This document shows, piece after piece, positions 7,300 through 12,842 of a DNA stretch of 12,842 bases. The number at the start of each line of letters is the position of its first letter. The first letter of the stretch is position 1. Both the position numbers and the translations under genes were made by a program. Below the pieces are notes generated by a model. The model was not told the origin of the DNA. It searched no databases and saw only the letters and a list, made by a program, of their open reading frames with translations. The DNA is from CAYFVR01 sp964346545 (GTDB taxonomy: Bacteria > Desulfobacterota > Desulfobacteria > Desulfobacterales > Desulfococcaceae), in assembly GCA_964346545.1 (NCBI GenBank), contig CAYFVR010000136.1:1-12842 (forward strand), read 5' to 3'.

Positions 7300-7519
7300 A
7301 ACGGGAGGAGGGGGTCCGATTCCCGGCCCGCTTCCCGTTCCGTCTCGGCCCCACGGACGGACACCCGTGGCTCGGTCCGCAACAGTCTTCCGGGCGCAAA
7401 GCCTGGACCGCCGCGGACAGGGCGCCGTTGACTGAACGCCGGCCGGTTCTTTCGCCCGGCCCAATCAAGACCCAACCCCGACCTTTCCGACCCGGATCAA
7501 ATTGGATCAAGGAGTCTTC
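7300..7519 (+). promoter_or_regulatory. Structured leader before the NtrX-like regulator
   Basis: This is the only large gap in the plus-strand run. It contains CCACGG/CCGTGG (7351-7356 with 7365-7370). It also has two mutually exclusive pairings of the same segment: CGGTCC (7373-7378) with GGACCG (7405-7410), or GTCCGC (7375-7380) with GCGGAC (7413-7418). A TTGACT at about 7428 has no convincing -10 partner. It may hold an internal promoter or a regulatory RNA leader. The pairings are seen; the function is inferred. Confidence 0.3.
7509..7514 (+). promoter_or_regulatory. Shine-Dalgarno site fixing the regulator start
   Basis: AAGGAG lies 5 nt before the ATG at 7520. It selects this ATG over the in-frame TTG at 7502, which would add six residues before the response-regulator domain. 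Confidence 0.8.
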
Positions 7520-8872
7520 ATGTTTCCCACCATTCTGATCATCGACGACGAGCCGACCATCCTCCAGACCCTGGGCGGGCTGCTTTCCGACGAAGGATTC
7601 GAGGTGCTCACCGCCGGCAACGGCTACGAGGGGCTCAAGCTCATCGAGGAGACCTCGCCAGACCTGGTGCTGCTGGACATCTGGATGCCCGGCATCGACG
7701 GCCTCGAAACTCTCAAGAAAATCAAGGCGGATCAGCCCCAGCTCCAGGTGGTCGTCATCACCGGACACGGCAACATCGAAACGGCGGTGCGGGCCACCAA
7801 GCTGGGAGCCTTCGACCTCATCGAAAAGCCGCTCAACATCGACCGGGTCATCGTGGACATCAACAACGCCCTCCACTTCCGGAAGCTGGAGGAGGAAAAC
7901 CGCTTCCTGCGCCGGAAAACCATGGCCAAGCATTCCCTCAACGGGAGCGGCGCCGCGGTGCGGGAGCTTCAGAAGCAAATCGCCGTGGTGGCCCCCACCG
8001 ACGCCTGGGTTCTGATCACCGGAGAAAACGGGGTGGGCAAAGAGCTGGTGGCCCGAAATATTCATCAATTCAGCCGCCGGGCCGAAGAGCCCCTGCTGGA
8101 CGTCAACTGCGCCGCCCTGCCGGCGGAGCGGCTGGAAGACGAGTTGTTCGGCCACGAAAAAGGGGCGTTTGAAGGGGCCGAAGCCCGGCGGAAGGGCGGG
8201 CTGGAAATGGCCCACGCGGGCACGCTGTTCCTGGACGAAATCACCAGTCTGAACCCCGAAACCCAGGCCCGGCTGGTGCGGGTGCTCCAGGAGCAAAAAT
8301 TCCAGCGAACCGGCGGCGGCCGCAACATCCAGGTGGACGTGCGGGTCATCGCCGCCACCAACCGGGACCTGGAGGCCGAAATCGCCGCCGGCCGCTTCCG
8401 GGAAGACCTCTACTTCCGGCTCAACGAAATCCCCATCCACGTTCCGCCCCTGCGGGAACGACGGGAGGACGTGCCGGCCCTGGCCCGGATTTTCCTGGAG
8501 GAACGGGCCAAAAGCCTGGACGGCCGCGCCCGGACCATCGACGAAGCGGCCCTGGAACTGCTGGCCGCCCATCCCTGGCCCGGCAACGTCCGGGAACTCA
8601 AAAACCTCGTCGGTCGCCTGGTCATCACCCTGGACAAAGAGCGGATCACGGCGGAGGACATCCCGGCCCCCTACAACCCGGGCCGGGGGAACGGGCTCCA
8701 TTCCGAGGAAAGCCTCTTCGCGGTGAACCGGCTGGAGGCGGCCCGGGAGATGTTCGAACGGGAATTTCTGCGGCGAAAACTGTTGCAGTTCGACGGCGAC
8801 GCCGAGCGGGCCGCCGACGCGGCGGGGCTGGACGTGAACGCCTTCCGCGCGCGGCTGGGCGAGGCGGGGTAA
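7520..8872 (+). CDS. NtrX-like sigma-54-type response regulator with altered GAFTGA loop
   Basis: A 450-residue regulator: receiver domain (about 3-118) with phospho-acceptor D53 in LVLLDIWMPGIDG, AAA+ domain (about 145-375), and a C-terminal Fis-like helix-turn-helix (about 415-449). Walker A is GENGVGKE (168-175) and Walker B FLDE (237-240); the REDLYFRL and HPWPGNVREL motifs are present. The sigma-54 contact loop, normally GAFTGA, reads GAFEGA (215-220), so the threonine that contacts sigma-54 is glutamate. The C-terminal helix (DVNAFRARLGEAG) also departs from the usual S-x-L-x-R-K-L recognition pattern. It probably receives phosphate from the upstream NtrY-like kinase. Whether it still activates sigma-54 promoters is uncertain. 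rsmD starts 3 nt after its stop. Confidence 0.92.
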   Translation: MFPTILIIDDEPTILQTLGGLLSDEGFEVLTAGNGYEGLKLIEETSPDLVLLDIWMPGIDGLETLKKIKADQPQLQVVVITGHGNIETAVRATKLGAFDLIEKPLNIDRVIVDINNALHFRKLEEENRFLRRKTMAKHSLNGSGAAVRELQKQIAVVAPTDAWVLITGENGVGKELVARNIHQFSRRAEEPLLDVNCAALPAERLEDELFGHEKGAFEGAEARRKGGLEMAHAGTLFLDEITSLNPETQARLVRVLQEQKFQRTGGGRNIQVDVRVIAATNRDLEAEIAAGRFREDLYFRLNEIPIHVPPLRERREDVPALARIFLEERAKSLDGRARTIDEAALELLAAHPWPGNVRELKNLVGRLVITLDKERITAEDIPAPYNPGRGNGLHSEESLFAVNRLEAAREMFEREFLRRKLLQFDGDAERAADAAGLDVNAFRARLGEAG

Positions 8873-8875
8873 CGG

Positions 8876-9487
8876 GTGCGGATCATCGGCGGCGAATTTC
8901 GAGGGCGAAAACTGCGGCCCGTTCCCGGTCGGGGGGTCCGCCCCACGGCCGATCGGATTCGGGAGGCGGTCTTCAACATCCTGGGGCCGGCGGTGCGGGA
9001 CGCGACGGTGCTGGACCTCTTCGCCGGCACCGGGGCGCTGGGGCTGGAGGCCCTGAGCCGGGGCGCGGCGACGGCGGTGTTCGTGGACCGGATGCCCGAC
9101 GCGATGCGCTCCATCTCCCGGAACTTGGCCGACTTGGGGCTGACGGACCGGGGGCGGGCGATCCGGTGGGATCTCTCGCGCAATCTCGCGCCCCTGCGGA
9201 ACCATCGCCCGCCCTTCGACCTGGTGTTTTGCGACCCGCCCTACGCGAAAGGATGGCTGGAGACGGTCCTTCCCCGGCTGTTCCGGATCGGGTGTCTGGC
9301 CCCGGACGCCCGGCTGGTGGTGGAGCATCCGGCCGAGGAAACCCCGCCGGAAATTCCCGGCGGCCCCCGCCTCGCCGACCGGCGGCGCTACGGAAAAACC
9401 CTTGTTTCGTTTCTGGACTGTGATATGGGTGCCGACATTCTCGAAGCGCCTTCCAGCGACGCCCTCGGGGAAGGGGACGGTCCCTGA
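8876..9487 (+). CDS. rsmD: 16S rRNA (guanine(966)-N(2))-methyltransferase
   Basis: A 203-residue SAM-dependent enzyme that methylates N2 of G966 in 16S rRNA during 30S assembly. The N-terminus MRIIGGEFRGRKL is typical and identifies the GTG start. The SAM-binding motif is VLDLFAGTGALGLEA (from residue 45), and the catalytic DPPY motif is at 120-123. The C-terminal tail after FLDCDMG is about 20 residues longer than usual and not conserved-looking. It starts 3 nt after the regulator gene, pointing to translational coupling. It precedes coaD, and rsmD-coaD is a widespread gene pair. Confidence 0.95.
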   Translation: MRIIGGEFRGRKLRPVPGRGVRPTADRIREAVFNILGPAVRDATVLDLFAGTGALGLEALSRGAATAVFVDRMPDAMRSISRNLADLGLTDRGRAIRWDLSRNLAPLRNHRPPFDLVFCDPPYAKGWLETVLPRLFRIGCLAPDARLVVEHPAEETPPEIPGGPRLADRRRYGKTLVSFLDCDMGADILEAPSSDALGEGDGP

Positions 9488-9558
9488 CGGAGACCGGCGT
9501 CACGGGGGGAGACGGGAAAACGTCCGACCCAATCCGAAGCGGGGGGAATCACCGAACC

Positions 9559-10059
9559 ATGTCGAGCACCGCCATTTATCCCGGCTCCTTCGATCCGGTC
9601 ACCTACGGCCATCTGGACATCATCGAACGGGGCCTGTCCATTTTCGACCGCATCATCGTCACCATCCTCTGCAATCCATCCAAAAAAACCCTTTTCAGCC
9701 TGGACGAACGGCGAACCATGCTGGAGGAAAGCCTGGCCGATCTTCCCAACGTGGAGGTGGACGCCTCCCACGGACTTCTGGTGGACTACGTGGCCGGCCG
9801 AAAGGAAAGCGTCATTTTGCGGGGGATGCGGGCCGTTTCCGACTTCGAGTACGAGTTCCAGATGGCGCTGATGAACCGGAAGCTCAACCGGGAGATTCAG
9901 ACCGTCTTCCTCATGACCGGCCTGCGATGGATTTTCACCAGCTCTTCCATCATCAAGCAGGCGGCCCGCTTCGGCGGCGACGTGGACGACATGGTGCCGC
10001 CCCAGGTGAGCCGCCGCCTGCGGGAAAAATTCGGGACCCCGCCCGGCGACCCGGAATAG
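9559..10059 (+). CDS. coaD: Phosphopantetheine adenylyltransferase
   Basis: A 166-residue cytosolic enzyme that transfers AMP from ATP to 4'-phosphopantetheine, giving dephospho-CoA, the penultimate step of coenzyme A synthesis. The nucleotidyltransferase T/H-x-G-H motif is TYGH (15-18) within AIYPGSFDPVTYGHLD. Other family motifs are ILRGMRAVSDFEYEFQMALMNR and the C-terminal TSSSIIKQAARFGGDV, which matches the SSS-x-x-K/R ATP-binding motif. Length is usual, and all key motifs are present. The ATG follows a G-rich ribosome site at some distance. It lies 71 nt after rsmD and 12 nt before lysR, consistent with one transcript. Confidence 0.97.
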   Translation: MSSTAIYPGSFDPVTYGHLDIIERGLSIFDRIIVTILCNPSKKTLFSLDERRTMLEESLADLPNVEVDASHGLLVDYVAGRKESVILRGMRAVSDFEYEFQMALMNRKLNREIQTVFLMTGLRWIFTSSSIIKQAARFGGDVDDMVPPQVSRRLREKFGTPPGDPE

Positions 10060-10071
10060 ACGCCCCGCGCC

Positions 10072-11025
10072 ATGGACCTCTGGCAACTTCACGTCTTCCG
10101 CGCCGTGGTGGACGAAGGCTCCTTCTCCCGGGCGGGCCGCGCGGTGCATCTGTCCCAGCCCACCGTCAGCAGCCACGTCAAAGATCTGGAAGATCATTTC
10201 GGCTGCCGTCTCATCGACCGGCTTTCCCGGGAGGCGGCCCCCACCCGGGCGGGGGAATTGCTGTACGACTACGCCCGAAGGCTGCTGGCCCTGCGGGACG
10301 AGGCGGAAACGGCCCTGGCCGCCTTCCACGGGACCATTCAGGGACGGCTGACCGTGGGCGGCAGCACCATTCCCGGCGTCTACCTGCTGCCCCGGGCGGT
10401 GGGGGGATTCGTGAAACGCCATCCCGGCGTCCGCATCGCCTTGACCGTGGGCGACACCGGAGAGATGCTGTCCGCCATCGCCGCCGGAAACCTGGAACTG
10501 GCGGTGGTCGGCGCCCGCTCCCGGGATCGGGCCATCGAGCAGTGGCCGCTGGCGGCGGACGAAATGCGGCTGGTGGTTCGGAAGGACCATCCGTGGGCGA
10601 AGCGGGAATCGGTCGCGCCGTCGGAGCTGGCCGCCGCTCCCTTCATTCTGCGGGAGGCCGGTTCGGGGACGCTGACCTCGTTTCAACTTCGGCTGGAGGC
10701 GGCGGGACTGGGGCTCGAAACGCTGAACGTGGTGGCCGAGATGGGCGGCACCGGGGCGGTGATCCAGGGAATCAAAAGCGGGGTGGGCGTTTCGGTGCTC
10801 TCCACCATTGCGGTGGCGGAGGATTTGGCCGCCGGGACCCTTTCGGCCCTGGCCATCGAGGGAATGGACCTCCGCCGCCGCTTTTACCTGAGCGCGGGGC
10901 GGGGCCGAACCCTATCGCCCCTGGCGGGGGCCTTCGTCGAATTTCTGCGCGGGGCCTTCCCCCAGGCGGGAGAGAAGAATCACCAGCCCGAAGCCCAGGG
11001 CGGCCAGGAGAACGGCGAACAATAG
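10072..11025 (+). CDS. LysR-family regulator, selenium-metabolism-associated type
   Basis: A 317-residue LysR-type DNA-binding regulator. The N-terminal winged helix-turn-helix (about 1-60) has the core SFSRAGRAVHLSQPTVSSHV. It is followed by an inducer-binding domain (about 91-296) with RLTVGGSTIPGVYLLP. That opening and the MDLWQLHVFRAV start resemble the group named selenium metabolism-associated LysR regulators in anaerobes; I recall the resemblance and did not search it. Ligand and targets are unknown. No selA, selB or selD lies in the window, so the selenium link is untested. The last 37 codons overlap, antisense, the end of the DUF368 gene. The final 19 residues (AGEKNHQPEAQGGQENGEQ) are a polar tail beyond the domain, antisense to a membrane helix of the other gene. 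It closes the plus-strand run. Confidence 0.9.
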   Translation: MDLWQLHVFRAVVDEGSFSRAGRAVHLSQPTVSSHVKDLEDHFGCRLIDRLSREAAPTRAGELLYDYARRLLALRDEAETALAAFHGTIQGRLTVGGSTIPGVYLLPRAVGGFVKRHPGVRIALTVGDTGEMLSAIAAGNLELAVVGARSRDRAIEQWPLAADEMRLVVRKDHPWAKRESVAPSELAAAPFILREAGSGTLTSFQLRLEAAGLGLETLNVVAEMGGTGAVIQGIKSGVGVSVLSTIAVAEDLAAGTLSALAIEGMDLRRRFYLSAGRGRTLSPLAGAFVEFLRGAFPQAGEKNHQPEAQGGQENGEQ

Positions 11026-11871
11026 GCGGGGCTCCCGGCCGGTGGCCTCCAGGTAGGAAAGGGGCGACAGGTTCTTTTCCACCAGGGGAATCACCTCGCC
11101 GTCGGCCTTGGCGAGGGTTTCCACCACCCGCTTCCAGGGCCAGACCTTGTTGAGAGAACCCACCATGAGCCCGGTGAGGGCCGCGATGGTGGGGACGTAG
11201 TGGCGGCGCAGGGTGTAATGGAGCAGGTGCGAAAAGGAAAGCAGCCCCGCGGCGCAGCCCAGCCCGAACACCAAAATCACCGGAAAGTTCAGGTCCCGGA
11301 TCGCGCCGAAGACGTACCGGTATTTGGACAATAGCACCAGAATGAAGCTGCCCGAAATGCCCGGCAGAATCATGGCGCAGATGGCGACGGCCCCGGACAG
11401 AAACACGAAGGGCAGGTTCTCCGGCGTGGCGGCGGGGACGGCCACCGTAATGCCGAAGCCCACGCCCGCGCCGATGAGACCCCAGAAGACGACCGGGGCG
11501 CTCCAGCGGCCCACCTTGCGGCCGACCACCAGCACCGAGGCCAGAATCAGCCCGAAAAAAAAGGACCAGAGCAGCTCGGGCTGATGGTCCAGAAGATAGA
11601 GCAACAGACGGGAGAGGAGCAGAATCGCCGTCCCGATGCCCGCGAAGAGGGTGGCCAGAAACCCCCCGTTGACGTGCCGCCAGAGCGCGGCGAATTCGCC
11701 CCGAAACAGCAGGCGCACCGCGTCTCCGTCGAAGGAACGGATGGAATCCACCAGCGTTTCGTAAATGCCGGTGATGAAGGCCACGGTGCCGCCGGAAACC
11801 CCCGGGACGGCGTCGGCGGCCCCCATGGCCACGCCTTTGAGATACAGCGCCAGTCCGGGCCGGTCGCTCAT
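10912..11871 (-). CDS. popT: DUF368 / PopT-type undecaprenyl-phosphate translocase
   Basis: A 319-residue multi-pass inner-membrane protein. DUF368 members, now called PopT, return undecaprenyl phosphate across the membrane so that the lipid carrier is reused for peptidoglycan and surface glycans; this is established knowledge of the family. Two inverted-repeat halves each carry the signature: AVPGVSGGT (PGVSGG at 23-28) and ILPGISGSF (PGISGS at 170-175). Several hydrophobic helices are clear, the last at about 283-301. The ATG (11871-11869) overlaps the pcm stop as ATGA, with GGTGGAG just upstream. This is better than the GTG nine codons earlier. Its 3' end overlaps lysR by 114 bp. The symbol is assigned by family, not by a characterised orthologue. 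Confidence 0.93.
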   Translation of the reverse strand: MSDRPGLALYLKGVAMGAADAVPGVSGGTVAFITGIYETLVDSIRSFDGDAVRLLFRGEFAALWRHVNGGFLATLFAGIGTAILLLSRLLLYLLDHQPELLWSFFFGLILASVLVVGRKVGRWSAPVVFWGLIGAGVGFGITVAVPAATPENLPFVFLSGAVAICAMILPGISGSFILVLLSKYRYVFGAIRDLNFPVILVFGLGCAAGLLSFSHLLHYTLRRHYVPTIAALTGLMVGSLNKVWPWKRVVETLAKADGEVIPLVEKNLSPLSYLEATGREPRLLFAVLLAALGFGLVILLSRLGEGPAQKFDEGPRQGR

Positions 11872-12542
11872 GATCGCTCCACCTCCCGGGCTTTCCACCC
11901 GTGTTCGCCGACCAGCTTCACGAAGCGGCAGCCGCCCATGGGCGTCTGTCGGACGCCTTGTTCGTCCCGGTAGACTTTGATCAGCTCCTGGGAAAAGCGG
12001 TCGCCCACGGGGATGATCATCCGCCCGCCCGATCCGAGCTGTCGGACCAGCGGCTCGGGAACGCGCGGCGATCCGGCGGCGACCAGAATGGCGTCAAAGG
12101 GGGCCTCCTCGGCCCAGCCCATGGTGCCGTCGGAAAACCGGGTGACGATATTGTGGTAGCCGAGCCGGTCGAACCGGCGGCGGGCCTGGGCGTACAGCGG
12201 ATGAATGCGCTCCACGCTGTAAACCCGATAGACCAGTTCGGCCAGCACCGCGGTTTGGTAACCGGATCCGGTGCCGATCTCCAACACCCGGTCCTCGGGG
12301 CCCAAGGCGAGGGCCTGGGTCATTTCGGCCACCATGTATGGCTGGGAAATCGTCTGCCCTTCGCCGATGGGCAGCGGAAAATCTCCGTAGGCCCGGTCGG
12401 CCAATGCCTCGCCGACGAACTCGTGTCGGGGAACGGCCCGAAGGGCCTCGAGCACCCGGGGATCGGCGATGCCCCGGGCTTCGATCTGACGGCGCACCAT
12501 CTCTTCCCGCCGGCGCGCGAATCTGGAAGAATCCTTGTCCAT
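11868..12542 (-). CDS. pcm: Protein-L-isoaspartate O-methyltransferase
   Basis: A 224-residue SAM-dependent enzyme that methylates isoaspartyl residues in aged proteins, starting their repair. Family blocks are in order: RRREEMVRRQIEARGI and RVLEALRAVPRHEFV at the N-terminus, GDFPLPIGEGQTISQPY (53-69), the SAM motif VLEIGTGSGYQTA (from 86), VYSVERIHPLYA, and FDAILVAAGSPRVPEPL. Length is usual. I chose the ATG at 12542-12540; AGGG just before it is a weak ribosome site. The frame is open to 12689, but that upstream part is unlike the family. It is coupled to the DUF368 gene by an ATGA overlap. In many related genomes pcm follows surE; surE is not seen here. Confidence 0.96.
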   Translation of the reverse strand: MDKDSSRFARRREEMVRRQIEARGIADPRVLEALRAVPRHEFVGEALADRAYGDFPLPIGEGQTISQPYMVAEMTQALALGPEDRVLEIGTGSGYQTAVLAELVYRVYSVERIHPLYAQARRRFDRLGYHNIVTRFSDGTMGWAEEAPFDAILVAAGSPRVPEPLVRQLGSGGRMIIPVGDRFSQELIKVYRDEQGVRQTPMGGCRFVKLVGEHGWKAREVERS

Positions 12543-12581
12543 ATTTCCCTTTTTTCTCCGCGAAACGAACAGCGCGACGGT

Positions 12582-12619
12582 TTTCGCCGACAAGCCGGAA
12601 GGGCCGGCCGACGGCGAAA
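12582..12619. repeat. Hairpin-forming inverted repeat in the pcm leader
   Basis: TTTCGCCG (12582-12589) pairs with CGGCGAAA (12612-12619), and inside it GCCGG (12594-12598) with CCGGC (12604-12608). An internal loop of 4 and 3 nt separates the two stems. It starts 40 bp upstream of the pcm start. No T run follows the stem on either strand, so it is not a standard terminator. The function is unknown. Confidence 0.45.
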
Positions 12620-12842
12620 TGTGCGCATCCCCTCCCCGCCTCCCCATCAACGCCGGAGAGACGGTCGTCGCCGCGGGCGAGGCCGACAACCTTCAGAAGC
12701 TGGAGACCATTTTGAATCCCACCGGTTTGAATCCCACCGGCCGGATGCCCAGGGAATCCCGGGAGGATATCCAGCGCCGGAGGGATACGCCCCAAAAAAA
12801 TTCGGTTGAGGCTTTTGCGTTCGGGGGAAAGAATTCCCGGCG
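12619..12842 (+). CDS. Possible partial gene, open to the window edge
   Basis: No family is recognised. The frame reads from ATG 12619 to the last base without a stop. Over the 57 codons after the ATG, G+C is about 64%, 55% and 80% at codon positions 1, 2 and 3, the pattern of a real gene in GC-rich DNA on this strand. The same pattern continues upstream in frame to about 12559, so the true start may be earlier, possibly TTG 12535. The 15-bp tandem repeat is in frame and would encode LNPTG twice. There is no clear ribosome site. It could be the start of a gene divergent from pcm, or a decayed gene. Confidence 0.3.
   Translation, partial: MCASPPRLPINAGETVVAAGEADNLQKLETILNPTGLNPTGRMPRESREDIQRRRDTPQKNSVEAFAFGGKNSR
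12711..12740. repeat. Perfect 15-bp tandem repeat, two copies
   Basis: TTTGAATCCCACCGG occurs at 12711-12725 and 12726-12740. A third GAATCCC core lies at 12754-12760. Its length is a multiple of three, so it keeps the plus-strand frame open. Confidence 0.65.

Larger units (their letters stand above)
12543..12842. other. Divergent region right of pcm
   Basis: The pcm promoter should lie here, but I cannot point to one. The stretch holds a 13-bp hairpin (12582-12619), a 15-bp tandem repeat (12711-12740), and a plus-strand frame open from 12490 to the edge. No family is recognised. Confidence 0.5.

Noticed and set aside
7367..7382. Possible sigma-54 promoter before the regulator (TGGCTCGGTCCGCA)
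   Set aside because: The GG and GC elements are 8 bp apart rather than the required 10.
4969..7464. Very long minus-strand open frame (831 codons) opposite the kinase gene
   Set aside because: It is antisense to clear kinase domains. The product is rich in H, Q, G, R and P with no motifs, as expected from the reverse of GC-rich codons.
7280..9328. Long minus-strand open frame (682 codons) opposite the regulator and rsmD
   Set aside because: Antisense to two well-supported genes, with low-complexity composition and no recognisable domain.
9402..11153. Plus-strand open frame (583 codons) across coaD and lysR
   Set aside because: It is out of frame with the recognisable CoaD and LysR proteins, and its product is G/R/P-rich noise.

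Overview
The window looks like chromosomal DNA from a GC-rich, Gram-negative, lipid A-making bacterium, most likely a Desulfobacterota (sulfate-reducer-type) lineage. This rests on lpxC followed by a DUF4390 protein, an NtrY-like kinase, an NtrX-like regulator, rsmD, coaD and a LysR protein resembling the selenium-metabolism-associated LysR group. That placement is inference from gene order and protein style; no rRNA or other taxonomic marker is present.

Layout. (1) Positions 58-2143, minus strand: yifB (Mg chelatase-like AAA+ ATPase) followed by a 9-cysteine YkgJ-type protein. They are coupled by a 4-base stop/start overlap and end at a rho-independent terminator. (2) 2144-3523: a lower-GC patch (about 54% over 2581-2820, against about 68% over 6001-6240). 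It holds a two-gene module on the plus strand: a 109-residue protein I do not recognise, followed 2 bases later by a 142-residue PIN-domain nuclease, with a perfect 19-bp tandem repeat just upstream. (3) 3524-11025, plus strand: the compact run lpxC, DUF4390, NtrY-like kinase, NtrX-like AAA+ regulator, rsmD, coaD, lysR. The one long gap is a 220-base leader before the regulator. (4) 10912-12542, minus strand: pcm (protein-L-isoaspartate methyltransferase) and a DUF368/PopT-type undecaprenyl-phosphate translocase, coupled by an ATGA overlap. The translocase end overlaps the lysR end, antisense, by 114 bp. (5) 12543-12842: a divergent region with a hairpin, a 15-bp tandem repeat, and a plus-strand frame that stays open to the window edge with coding-like codon composition.

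How they work together. The central run mixes envelope synthesis (LpxC), a membrane sensor/regulator pair with its habitual exported partner (DUF4390), ribosome maturation (RsmD) and coenzyme A synthesis (CoaD). The minus-strand pair on the right joins protein repair with lipid-carrier recycling. These are mostly housekeeping genes. The least explained parts are the PIN module and its repeats, the altered GAFTGA loop (GAFEGA) and odd C-terminal helix-turn-helix of the NtrX-like regulator, the leader hairpins, and the long convergent coding overlap. No tRNA, rRNA, CRISPR array, transposase or phage gene was seen.
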